NCBI GenBank assembly: GCA_028285205.1
Contig: JANQQA010000333.1
Location: 1-56,378, forward strand
Direction of reading: 5' to 3'
DNA length: 56,378 nucleotides
DNA from: Bythopirellula sp.
GTDB lineage: Bacteria > Planctomycetota > Planctomycetia > Pirellulales > Lacipirellulaceae
Part shown: positions 36,075 through 44,103 of the stretch, in pieces
Layout: every line of letters begins with the position of its first letter
Position numbering within the stretch: the first letter of the stretch is position 1
Made by a program: the position numbers and the translations under genes
The notes under the pieces: generated by a model
Databases searched by the model: none
What the model was told of the DNA's origin: nothing
Seen by the model: only the letters and a program-made list of their open reading frames with translations

Positions 36075-36805
36075 CCGCGTACACCTCGCGTTGGAGCGGT
36101 GAGCGGCGGTGGCTGAGGTGCGCCGGTTTGAAAGGCCCGTTTGAGCGGCGCGACGGCGTGCTGCGCTTGCTGGCCAGTTTCAGCGATCAGCTGATCAATG
36201 CGATTGCGGAACACCGCGAAGGCCGCGAGCGACGGAATCGCCACGATCAAGCCTCCGACGGTCGTGACCAGCGCCTGATAAATGCCGCTGGCAAGTTCGG
36301 CCGCACGTGCAGCACCCTGCGTGTTGGCGACCTCTTGGAAAGCAAAGATCATGCCCACGACGGTCCCCAACAGTCCGATCATCGGGGCGATATTGCCAAT
36401 CACCGAAAGGTAATCGATCTTACGCAGTAACTTGGCCGACTGCTCAGCGAGGGCTTCCTCCATCCCTTTTTCGATAGCTGGCCAACCGCCGGGCGTCTCG
36501 CGGAGTCCGGCGTGCAGCACAACTCCCAACGCGCTTGGCGACTGCTCGCACTGCTTTTCGGCTTCGCTGGTCTGGTCTTTTGCGAGTAGCTTGCGAACTC
36601 TTTCGGCCAGCCCCGTGGGCATCAAGGCTTCGCGGCGGATTGTCATCAGGTGCTCGACCACCAGTGCCAACGCGACCACCGAGACCAGCACCAGCAGCAA
36701 CAAGATTGCGATGCCAGTGATCCCTCCTGATAGGATAATTCTCCAGGCACTGTCGGGCTCGGTAGGCTCCAATTGTGCGACGACAGGCAGTAGAGAAAAA
36801 ATCAA
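36071..36805 (-). CDS. ExbB/TolQ/MotA family motor protein
   Basis: This 244-residue protein starts with TTG at 36805 (GGAG about nine bases upstream); no ATG lies earlier in the frame. It has a membrane helix near 25-48, a cytosolic region with many charges, and two helices at about 145-165 and 190-215. The family segment APMIGLLGTVVGMIFAF is intact, and TTVGGLIVAIPSLAAFAVF is the other conserved part. ExbB/TolQ forms the pentameric proton channel together with ExbD/TolR, powering a TonB- or TolA-like protein. Here the upstream gene, 15 bases away, encodes a TonB-like anchor with a VWA domain, so this is probably the motor for that protein. Confidence 0.92.
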   Translation of the reverse strand: MIFSLLPVVAQLEPTEPDSAWRIILSGGITGIAILLLLVLVSVVALALVVEHLMTIRREALMPTGLAERVRKLLAKDQTSEAEKQCEQSPSALGVVLHAGLRETPGGWPAIEKGMEEALAEQSAKLLRKIDYLSVIGNIAPMIGLLGTVVGMIFAFQEVANTQGAARAAELASGIYQALVTTVGGLIVAIPSLAAFAVFRNRIDQLIAETGQQAQHAVAPLKRAFQTGAPQPPPLTAPTRGVRG

Positions 36806-36820
36806 GAGGCTGGGCTCCGG

Positions 36821-37798
36821 TTAGCGGCCGAGACGTTTCGTGTCGACATAAACATACCGTCCGCCGGTTTCGCGTGCGAGCTGGATCAAAAAGTTATCGT
36901 TCGATGATGCCTCGCCAACTCCATATTCGATCGTGTTGACCGCTATCGAATCGCGCTGGGCACGACGGACGGCTTCGGCCAAATCGGATTGTGACATCGG
37001 GTCGTCTGTGTCGGTTAAGAAAAAAATCACATCGGGGCGAAGACGCAGCGCTAACTTGAGTGCGGAGCGGCGAAAGGTGCCTCCGGTCGCGATGACTCCG
37101 CCGACGAATTTTTCTGCCATCCGTTTATTGGACTCGGAGGCGAACGCGATTCTGCCTTGACCGCCAGTGAGATCCCAAGCTTGCGGTTCATGATTGAAAA
37201 AGATGATCTGAAACTGATGGATGCTATCGAGCGAATCGAGACTGGCGATTAGCTGCTGCTTCGCGGCGCGCAGCGGCGCACCGGCCATGCTGATCGAACG
37301 ATCAAATACGTACACGAACCGCGTACCAGTTCCCGAAATTCCAAATACGCTGACGGTCGCTTTGCTTTTGAAACCACGCGCCGGCGGAGCTCCTGACGAC
37401 ATCTGTCCGACGTCGCCGGCTTGCTCGGCGGAGAGTGACCCAGGGCCAACGGTGGGAAGTTCGGGTAAGGCGGCCTCGCTACTGGGAATATCTGCTGGGT
37501 TCGGCAAAGCCTGGAGCATCTGCTCCGCGGCGGCGTTAGTTGCGTGCGAACTATCGGAAGAGTCCGCTTGCTGGTCTGTTTCTTGGTCGGGGCCAACGAA
37601 CATTGGCCCATCGTCTTCCATTCGCTTCAGGACGATACCGACCTCGCGGATCGATTCTTCGGCGGCTCCCCGCACCGGCAACGTGCGTAGCGTGTATAGC
37701 ATGAACAACAGCAATCCGGCGTGAATGACCAACGAAGTACACCAAGCTGGCCAGCCGAGTGGACGATCGGAGGGCAATCTCTCACGAGGTGGGGCCAT
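36821..37798 (-). CDS. TonB-like membrane anchor fused to a von Willebrand A domain
   Basis: This 325-residue protein has one N-terminal membrane helix (about 20-38) that contains the S22-x3-H26 motif. This is the same Ser-x3-His pair that TonB needs in its helix to take energy from ExbB/ExbD. A Pro/Glu/Ser-rich linker (about 60-145) follows, as in TonB. In place of the TonB C-terminal domain there is a VWA domain at about 158-320. Its MIDAS is intact: DRSIS at 166-170, Thr241 and Asp263 (FFLTDTDDP). It is followed 15 bases downstream by exbB, then two exbD genes and a TPR protein. The natural inference is a proton-driven machine whose output arm is a metal-dependent VWA domain. The start is ATG 37798. 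Confidence 0.88.
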   Translation of the reverse strand: MAPPRERLPSDRPLGWPAWCTSLVIHAGLLLFMLYTLRTLPVRGAAEESIREVGIVLKRMEDDGPMFVGPDQETDQQADSSDSSHATNAAAEQMLQALPNPADIPSSEAALPELPTVGPGSLSAEQAGDVGQMSSGAPPARGFKSKATVSVFGISGTGTRFVYVFDRSISMAGAPLRAAKQQLIASLDSLDSIHQFQIIFFNHEPQAWDLTGGQGRIAFASESNKRMAEKFVGGVIATGGTFRRSALKLALRLRPDVIFFLTDTDDPMSQSDLAEAVRRAQRDSIAVNTIEYGVGEASSNDNFLIQLARETGGRYVYVDTKRLGR

Positions 37799-37943
37799 GC
37801 GTCAGCACTAGAAGATGAAGCTGGGATGAGCAGGCTCATGCAGCCTGCTGCTAGAATTCTAGGCAGTCGGTTTACACAGCGTCAACGGAAATGCGGGCGA
37901 TCCGCCGATTGTGGCAGACCTACGCCCGCTGTCGGATCTGATC

Positions 37944-37949
37944 TATAAT
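37944..37949 (+). promoter_or_regulatory. Candidate -10 box of the def operon
   Basis: A perfect TATAAT occurs 52 bases before the TTG start of def. No good -35 element is at 17 bases upstream (TACGCC at the expected place), so this is only a possible promoter. Confidence 0.35.
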
Positions 37950-38001
37950 TGACGCGTCGTCGCAAACATTCGCAGTATTCAAAAATCAGTTAGGCAGACC
38001 G

Positions 38002-38589
38002 TTGAAGTTACAGATTGTTCACTATCCGCATCCCACACTAAGGCATGTCTCGAAACCATTGAAGCGAGTCGACGCTGATCTACGTGACCTAATCAGTCAG
38101 ATGTTCGCCCTGATGTACGAGCATGAAGGTGTCGGACTGGCCGCCAATCAGGTCGATCTGCCGTATCGGTTGTTTGTCGCGAATCCAACGGGTGATCCGG
38201 ATAACAAAGAGGCGGAATACGCGTTCATCAATCCCGTCCTTAAGGCAGGAAAGGGACAGGTTGAAGGGGACGAAGGATGCCTCAGCATTCCTGGCGTGCA
38301 GGCACCTGTTGTGCGGAAAGAGAAGATCACCATCGAAGCTTACAATCTGAAGGGTGAGCAGTTTGTCGCCGAGCTGGACGGTTTGTTCGCCCGCATCGTC
38401 CAGCACGAGACCGATCACCTGGACGGCAAGTTGTTCATCGACCGCTTGTCGCCGACTCAGGCAGCCGACGTGCGGGGGGAGCTAGAGGAGTTCGAAATCG
38501 ATTTCCAAAGTAAGCGCGATTGTGGTGAGTTGCCCGACGATGAAGCGATCGCCGCCCGTTTGACAGAGCTGGAGAAGCTGAGGACCTAG
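38002..38589 (+). CDS. def: Peptide deformylase
   Basis: This 195-residue enzyme removes the formyl group from new proteins and is essential in most bacteria. It starts with TTG at 38002. All three motifs are present: GVGLAANQ at 43-50, EGCLS at 91-95 and HETDH at 135-139, giving the metal ligands Cys93, His135 and His139. It is longer than the E. coli enzyme (169) by an extra C-terminal tail of about 30 residues (DLQ-like region ending ARLTELEKLRT), common in type 1 deformylases of other phyla. The next two genes (a cyclase-fold exported protein, then fmt) are on the same strand with short gaps, so the formyl pathway genes def and fmt are in one operon. Confidence 0.97.
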   Translation: MKLQIVHYPHPTLRHVSKPLKRVDADLRDLISQMFALMYEHEGVGLAANQVDLPYRLFVANPTGDPDNKEAEYAFINPVLKAGKGQVEGDEGCLSIPGVQAPVVRKEKITIEAYNLKGEQFVAELDGLFARIVQHETDHLDGKLFIDRLSPTQAADVRGELEEFEIDFQSKRDCGELPDDEAIAARLTELEKLRT

Positions 38590-38618
38590 GGTCTGCCACT
38601 TAAGCAGAGGAGCAGGTT

Positions 38619-39773
38619 GTGTTGCGAATCACGCTTGGTACATGCTTGATGCTGTTCGCGACGGCTTTGCATGCCCAGCCGAGGAATGGCAATGTTCCGG
38701 CGGACGTTCTCAGCGAGGCCGAATGGGAGGAAGTTAACGAATCGGTCGAGCAAGCCTTGCGATGGCTCGCGAGCGAACAACAGTCGGACGGATCGTTCCC
38801 GACGCAAGTGCACGGTCAACCCGGCGTCACGGGACTGGTCGTGCTGGCTTTTCTGACACAGGGACATCTGCCTGGCGAGGGGCAGTATGGCAAAGTGCTC
38901 GATCGATCGATCGACTACATCGCTGATTGTCAGAAGCCGAATGGGTTACTCGCGAAACTAGGTCCCAATGGCCCACAGCTGACCAGACACAATATCGAGC
39001 ATCGCGTCGGCGTTGCGGCCAGCTACAACCACGCAATCGCGGGATTGGTTCTGAGTGAGACCTATGCGATGGCGGGCTCCGAGCGCGTTCGAAGCATGCA
39101 GCCGGTGATCGAACGAGCGCTGGACGTGACGTGTCAGATGCAAGATTGGCCCAAAGATATTGCTGCCGATCAGGGCGGTTGGCGCTACGTAGACGACGAT
39201 GGCGAATACGATTCCGATCTTTCGGTGACGGGTTGGCAGCTTATGTTCATGCGCTCGGCGAAAAATGCCGGTTTCGACATCGAGCAACGTCGCATTGAGC
39301 GTGCAATTGGCTACGTGCGACGTACCTTCCGACCTGATATGGGGAGTTTTTGCTACAAGTCGGAGCCTCGGCCTAGGTCTTCGCGAGGTTTGGCCGGTGC
39401 CGGTATTCTCGCGCTCGCCCATTCCGGTATGCATCATACGGAAGAAGCGCAGCAGGCGGGTGAGTGGATTCTCAGCGCGGGATTCGACCACTACAATGCG
39501 GCCGGAAGGGTCTCCGGAGAGTCGCGACAATCCGACCGCTACTTCTATGGTCTGCTCACCTGTAGCCAGGCCATGTATCAACTGGGTGACGACTATTGGA
39601 GCGAATTCTTCCCGCCGATGTCGAAAGTGCTGGTCCGGAACCAGAATGCAGACGGTAGCTGGGATCGCGAGAGTCGGGGCCGCAATAGCCGCTGGGGTAA
39701 CGCCTACACAACCGCCATCGGCGTGATCGCACTGAACGCGTCGAATCAGCTTTTGCCGATCTTTCAACGCTAG
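38619..39773 (+). CDS. Exported protein with terpene-cyclase-like helical repeats
   Basis: This 384-residue protein starts with GTG at 38619. A signal peptide (MLRITLGTCLMLFATALHAQ) is followed by helical repeats of the prenyltransferase/squalene-oxidase kind: ALRWLASEQQSDGSFPTQ, YIADCQKPNGLL, SDLSVTGWQLMFMRSAKN and VRNQNADGSWDRESRGR, ending with AYTTAIGVIALNA. There is no clear Asp-rich catalytic motif, so it is probably not a cyclase. It lies between def and fmt on the same strand with short gaps (29 and 23 bases). The same repeat type occurs in the larger DUF4159 fusion at 14146, and the fold is common among exported planctomycete proteins of unknown role. Confidence 0.82.
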   Translation: MLRITLGTCLMLFATALHAQPRNGNVPADVLSEAEWEEVNESVEQALRWLASEQQSDGSFPTQVHGQPGVTGLVVLAFLTQGHLPGEGQYGKVLDRSIDYIADCQKPNGLLAKLGPNGPQLTRHNIEHRVGVAASYNHAIAGLVLSETYAMAGSERVRSMQPVIERALDVTCQMQDWPKDIAADQGGWRYVDDDGEYDSDLSVTGWQLMFMRSAKNAGFDIEQRRIERAIGYVRRTFRPDMGSFCYKSEPRPRSSRGLAGAGILALAHSGMHHTEEAQQAGEWILSAGFDHYNAAGRVSGESRQSDRYFYGLLTCSQAMYQLGDDYWSEFFPPMSKVLVRNQNADGSWDRESRGRNSRWGNAYTTAIGVIALNASNQLLPIFQR

Positions 39774-39796
39774 CAAAACGGGGGTACCACGCTTTC

Positions 39797-40726
39797 ATGC
39801 GAATCGTTGTCCTGGGAACCGGTCCCTTTGCGGTGCCGTCGTTGCGCGCGTTGTATGATTCGGAGCACGAAGTACTGTGCGCCGGATCACGTCCGCCGCG
39901 CGGCCGGCGAGCCAAGCCGGCGCCAGTGACGGTAGCGGCAGAAGAATTGGGAATCGAAACATGGCTGCCCGAGACCGTCAACTGCGAGGAGGCGCGTGCA
40001 AAAATTGCCAGTTACCAGGCCGATCTATTGGTGGTGTGCGATTACGGCGAAATTCTCAAATCCGCCACGTTGGAAACCACTCGCCTCGGTGGCATCAACC
40101 TGCACGGCTCGCTGCTCCCAAAGTACCGCGGCGCGGCCCCCGTGCAATGGGCCGTACTCAACGGCGACGTCGCGACCGGTAACACCGTCATTCAGATGAC
40201 ACCAGGACTCGATGCTGGGCCGGCCCTTGGTGTGCAGCACATTCCCATCGATCCGTTTGAGACGTCCGGCGAATTAGAAGCCCGCATGGCCGAGCTGGGA
40301 GCCGATCTTGTGTTGCTGATCGTCGAGCAGCTGGCCGCCGGAACGACGAATCCAGTGTCGCAGGACAATAGCGAGGCGACCAAGGCGCCGCGGCTTAGCA
40401 AGGAAATGGGCCTCATCGATTGGTCTCGATCGGCTGTGCAAATCAAAAACCAGGTGCGTGCCCTGCAGCCTTGGCCGCGCGCGTTTACAAGTTGGCGGCG
40501 TGCCGGTGGTGAGCCGTTGCGCTTAATCGTGCATCGCGTCGAGACGACCGAAGCGGACACCTCGGAAGAGCCGGGCACGATTCAGAAGTGTGATTCCGAA
40601 TTGATCGTGGCCACCGGGGATGGGTGTCTGCGATTGCTTGAAGTCCAACCCGCCGGGAAGCGCGTCATGCAAGCCGATGAGTTTTTGCGCGGCAGTGCCA
40701 TACAGGTTGGCGATCGATTGGAGTAG
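39797..40726 (+). CDS. fmt: Methionyl-tRNA formyltransferase
   Basis: This 309-residue protein formylates initiator Met-tRNA with formyl-tetrahydrofolate. The catalytic region shows NLHGSLLPKYRGAAPVQWA with Asn101 and His103, and MTPGLDAGP with Asp139, the three active-site residues. The C-terminal beta-barrel (from about 205: IDWSRSAVQIKNQVRALQPW and GCLRLLEVQPAGKRVM) binds tRNA. The length agrees with E. coli Fmt (315). The start is ATG 39797. It follows the exported gene by 23 bases and precedes pqiA by 6 bases. With def in the same operon it closes the formylation-deformylation cycle. Confidence 0.97.
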   Translation: MRIVVLGTGPFAVPSLRALYDSEHEVLCAGSRPPRGRRAKPAPVTVAAEELGIETWLPETVNCEEARAKIASYQADLLVVCDYGEILKSATLETTRLGGINLHGSLLPKYRGAAPVQWAVLNGDVATGNTVIQMTPGLDAGPALGVQHIPIDPFETSGELEARMAELGADLVLLIVEQLAAGTTNPVSQDNSEATKAPRLSKEMGLIDWSRSAVQIKNQVRALQPWPRAFTSWRRAGGEPLRLIVHRVETTEADTSEEPGTIQKCDSELIVATGDGCLRLLEVQPAGKRVMQADEFLRGSAIQVGDRLE

Positions 40727-40732
40727 ACCGCG

Positions 40733-41353
40733 ATGCAATTGAAAGCTTGCCACTGCTGCGGTCAGATTCATCGGTTACCTGCACTGAAGCCGAATCAGTC
40801 CGCCAGCTGCGCGCGTTGTGGTGCAGGTATTGCCACGCTCCCGGGACTCTCGGCAAGCCGCACGGCGGCCGCGGCGGCGGCCGCGCTCATTTTGTATTGG
40901 CCGGCGATCTTGCTACCTATCCTACGAATTGAAAAGTTTGGTCAGCACTATCAATCGAGTCTGCTTTGGGGCACGATCGACCTGTTGCGAGAGGGCAGCT
41001 GGTTTGTCGGTGGAGTGGTCATGCTCTTCTCGATTGTGTTTCCACTGGTAAAAATACTCTTGCTGCTGGAGCTCAGCCTGCTGGGTCTAATGCACAGTCA
41101 GCACAAGGCGCGAACCTACCGCGTGATGGAGTTCGCGGGCAAGTGGAGCATGATGGACGTCATGCTGTTGGCATTCATGGTGATGCTGGTGAAACTGGGC
41201 ACCTTGGTCGAATTTCACTTCGGTCCCGCCGTATGGGCTTTTGTCTTGTGCGTCGCGATGAGTATGCTGGCGTCGATTTGCTTCGATCCTCACACCATCT
41301 GGGATGGTGAGTCGAACCGTGGCACAAAACTGACCGCAAAGGTGGCGGACTGA
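40733..41353 (+). CDS. pqiA: PqiA-like membrane protein with an N-terminal zinc ribbon
   Basis: This 206-residue protein starts at ATG 40733, six bases after fmt. The first 35 residues have CHCCG and CARCG, a CxxC-type zinc ribbon. The rest has four membrane helices (about 44-66, 88-110, 138-158 and 168-186) with the PqiA pattern SSLLWGTIDLLREGSWFVGG and KWSMMDVMLLAFMVM. PqiA in E. coli works with the MCE protein PqiB in transporting lipids between the membranes. Here pqiB follows 76 bases downstream, so a lipid-transport pair is encoded. E. coli PqiA has two such modules. This protein has one. Confidence 0.9.
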   Translation: MQLKACHCCGQIHRLPALKPNQSASCARCGAGIATLPGLSASRTAAAAAAALILYWPAILLPILRIEKFGQHYQSSLLWGTIDLLREGSWFVGGVVMLFSIVFPLVKILLLLELSLLGLMHSQHKARTYRVMEFAGKWSMMDVMLLAFMVMLVKLGTLVEFHFGPAVWAFVLCVAMSMLASICFDPHTIWDGESNRGTKLTAKVAD

Positions 41354-41429
41354 GCCCGTGGCGTATGTGACCGGACCAACTCCGAATGGGCTGCGTGTTT
41401 CGAAAAGCGATAATTGAAAGCAATCATCG

Positions 41430-42869
41430 ATGGCAGACGAGCAACAATTTCCCGAGGCCACGATCAAGACGCAGCGCTCGTCCGCACAGATCGCGCAGCT
41501 GGTAGTCTCCCGCTTGTGGATCTTGACCATCCTCTGTGCGGTCGTGGCAGGCGGATTGGTGCTCTGGCAGATGGGCGGTCGCGGACCCGAGATCGACGTG
41601 CAATTCGCGGAAGGGCACGGTTTGGAAGCGGGAGACCCTGTGCGTTATCGGGGCATTACGGTCGGTGAGGTGCGTGAGATCGTTTTAGCCCCAGAGCTCG
41701 AAGGCGTCGTCGTGAAGATTCAGTTGTCGGAAGCGTCGGCAAATATCGCGCGCGAAGGGACCCGTTTCTGGATTGAGCGCCCCAACATCAGCATTGGTCA
41801 GGTGCGCGGGCTCGATACGTTGGTCGGCGGGCGATTTGTGGGTGTGTTGCCAGGGCCGAGCGGGGCACCAGTATGCCAACAATTTTATGGGCTGGAAGTC
41901 GCGTCGGCACCGGTGAGCAACATTGCCGAGGGATTGGAAGTCACGCTGGAGGGTCGCAATCGGTACGGCTTGCAGGTGGGCTCGCCGGTCAACTATCGCG
42001 GCGTCACGGTCGGGCAGATTCTGTCGATCGGGCTAACGAACGATTCCGCGACGGTCGAAGCGCGTGCCTTCATCGAACCGCAGTATCGCCAGCTTGTTCG
42101 CGAGAACACCAAGTTCTGGAGTAGTAGTGGCCTCGACGTGAAGATCGGCTTTAGCGGAATCGAACTCGACGCGGACACGCTCGCGACGATCGCAGCGGGC
42201 GGCGTCGCCTTCGCAACGCCAAACTCTCCGGGCAGCCCCGCGGCGACGGGGCAGAGATTCGAGCTGCACAAGTCACCGCGCGAAGATTGGTTGCAGTGGC
42301 AGCCCAGAGTCGCGATCGGTAATGCTACTTTGCCTGAAGGGGTCGAAACTCCCCGGCCGGTATTAGGCATTCGCACCCAGTCCAGTGCCCTTGGAGCGCT
42401 GGGTGCCGGACGTGAGCGTGGTTGGCTACTCCCCCTTCAGGACGGTCGCTTGCTGGGGCCAGCAAACGTGCTGACGGGTGAGGAAGATGCGGAGTATCAA
42501 CTCGAGCTTGCAGGAGTCGAAGCGGAGTTGCCACTAGCCGATCTCAAACAGACAGATTTTCTGGCTTGCGGTCGCCTCGAAAAAAACATCGACGTGCAGG
42601 CAGCGACCTGGCCGGAGTATGAACTACGAGCAGCTACCAAGCCTGAACCGCTTGTGATTACTTGTGGCAGTGCGGAAAAGACCGTGCCGGTGGCGACCCC
42701 TCGACTGACCGTCGAAGCAGACGGTTGGCTGGTCGAACCGAGCGTGCCGTTGGACGACAGTTGGCACGGCGCTCCCGTTTTGTCGTCGCACGATGGACTG
42801 GTCATCGGGATCTTACTACGAACAAACGATCGTTCGGTGATTGCCCTAATCACGAAAGATTTGCTCTGA
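41430..42869 (+). CDS. pqiB: PqiB-like MCE protein with a novel C-terminal domain
   Basis: This 479-residue protein has one membrane helix (about 28-46) and two MCE domains. The first lies near 52-145 (VQFAEGHGLEAGDPVRYRGI) and the second near 167-265 (NRYGLQVGSPVNYRGVTVGQ). E. coli PqiB has three MCE domains and 546 residues. MCE proteins form hexameric rings or tunnels that move phospholipids across the periplasm. The last 120 residues are not MCE: they are beta-rich and end with WHGAPVLSSHDGLVIGILL, which resembles the second barrel of trypsin-like serine proteases without a visible catalytic Ser or His. The gene follows pqiA, a typical partner. Confidence 0.88.
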   Translation: MADEQQFPEATIKTQRSSAQIAQLVVSRLWILTILCAVVAGGLVLWQMGGRGPEIDVQFAEGHGLEAGDPVRYRGITVGEVREIVLAPELEGVVVKIQLSEASANIAREGTRFWIERPNISIGQVRGLDTLVGGRFVGVLPGPSGAPVCQQFYGLEVASAPVSNIAEGLEVTLEGRNRYGLQVGSPVNYRGVTVGQILSIGLTNDSATVEARAFIEPQYRQLVRENTKFWSSSGLDVKIGFSGIELDADTLATIAAGGVAFATPNSPGSPAATGQRFELHKSPREDWLQWQPRVAIGNATLPEGVETPRPVLGIRTQSSALGALGAGRERGWLLPLQDGRLLGPANVLTGEEDAEYQLELAGVEAELPLADLKQTDFLACGRLEKNIDVQAATWPEYELRAATKPEPLVITCGSAEKTVPVATPRLTVEADGWLVEPSVPLDDSWHGAPVLSSHDGLVIGILLRTNDRSVIALITKDLL

Positions 42870-43058
42870 TACGATCGTCGAACGAGAAGAGAAGTGGCAG
42901 CATCAAGGTTGCTTGCGCAGGGTCGTTTTCCCGCTTTGACTCATAACTGTGAAAGCGGAAAAATGTCACACGCATGTGGCGCCAACCGAAGAAGGCTTCT
43001 TCGAAGTTGCCAGCTTGGTAAAATAGTGCGTACAACACCCTCCTGATGAGAGCCCCCG

Positions 43059-43781
43059 ATGACGAGTTCCCGATCCAACCTATCTCATGATGGCCGTCCC
43101 GATTTCATGGTGGTATTGGGGCTTGCCCCACCGTACGCGGTGGAGGATGTGAAGGCGGCGTATCTGAACAAGGCAAAAACGTTGCATCCCGATCATGGCG
43201 GGACGACCGAGGAATTCAACGAATTACAAGCCGCCTACGACCGGGCGAATCAGTATCTCGAATTTCGTAGCGACCGGCGACGCTGGATCGCCAACCAGAT
43301 GGCAGATTATCTAAGGGTCGGCGAGGTTGTGGAGCAGTTGGAGGCGTTTGGTGCCCAGGTCACCAACGACGCCATTGACTGGCTGAAACAATCGTTCGGA
43401 GATTTCGCGCAGCTGACCGAAGCGATCACCGCCATTCGCTTGGAGGAATCCAGCAGGGCAAACGAATTAATCGCCTACATGGTCGAGCAAGAAGAAGTGC
43501 TCAGTCGGCTCACTCGACTGGAGTTGCCCGGTTGCCAGGTTAGCGACGAGGCCGTCCTGCAGCTGGAGGTGTTTCAGCAGCTGGATCATCTGGATCTATC
43601 GCAAACACCGATAACTAAGGATGCACTGTGGATTGTCGATGCGATTCTCGATCTTGAGTCGATCGATATCTCGGGCACGCGGATTGGCTGGTGGACGCGA
43701 CGCAAAGTGCGGTCGGTCATGCAGAAACGACAAGCTGCCAGGCCCGCGACACCATTTGGGCAGGACGAGCATCATATTTGA
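43059..43781 (+). CDS. J-domain protein with a leucine-rich-repeat-like part
   Basis: This 240-residue cytosolic protein has a J domain in its first 70 residues, with the essential HPD motif at 43-45 (LHPDHGG). J-domain proteins hand substrates to DnaK. The middle (70-150) is helical. Around 160-215 there are LRR-like stretches (LTRLELPGCQVSDEAVLQL, LDHLDLSQTPITKDALWIV, LESIDISGTRIG), each with the LxxLxLxxxxIT pattern. The tail is basic. The combination suggests a specialised co-chaperone with its own binding surface. The gene is followed by a small membrane-protein gene and then miaB on the same strand. The start is ATG 43059; another ATG a few codons earlier in a different frame is not used. 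Confidence 0.82.
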   Translation: MTSSRSNLSHDGRPDFMVVLGLAPPYAVEDVKAAYLNKAKTLHPDHGGTTEEFNELQAAYDRANQYLEFRSDRRRWIANQMADYLRVGEVVEQLEAFGAQVTNDAIDWLKQSFGDFAQLTEAITAIRLEESSRANELIAYMVEQEEVLSRLTRLELPGCQVSDEAVLQLEVFQQLDHLDLSQTPITKDALWIVDAILDLESIDISGTRIGWWTRRKVRSVMQKRQAARPATPFGQDEHHI

Positions 43782-43890
43782 GCAGAGGCAGCTCCAGTGA
43801 TAGCGGCCTGCATAGATTTACGTCTCGCTCTGGAGGCTGGCCGCGGTGTATCATGGAGAATTGAAGCTTCCGACGGAGTAGATTCGAGTG

Positions 43891-44076
43891 ATGGATCGCT
43901 GGGACATATTGATCATCGCCAGTGCGGGTTACCTCGCGATTATGACCTTGGTGCGGCTGATGGCTGCGCGGCGAAATCAATTGGTCGATCACGTTCGACA
44001 GCAGATAAGTGAGCAACATGGCAAGCAGACGAAGAGCGAACCGACAAGCGAAGACTCCGGTCGCGGCGCGGCGTAG
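43891..44076 (+). CDS. Small single-pass membrane protein upstream of miaB
   Basis: This 61-residue protein starts at ATG 43891 (a GTG directly before it is an alternative start). One hydrophobic helix (ILIIASAGYLAIMTLVRLMA) is followed by basic residues and a charged Gln/Lys/Ser-rich cytosolic tail. I do not recognise the family. It lies 27 bases before miaB on the same strand, so the two may be co-transcribed. Small membrane proteins next to miaB are common in this group of bacteria from memory, but I cannot assign a role. Confidence 0.6.
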   Translation: MDRWDILIIASAGYLAIMTLVRLMAARRNQLVDHVRQQISEQHGKQTKSEPTSEDSGRGAA

Positions 44077-44103
44077 CAGCGGGAGTAACCAACATCGCGT
44101 AGC

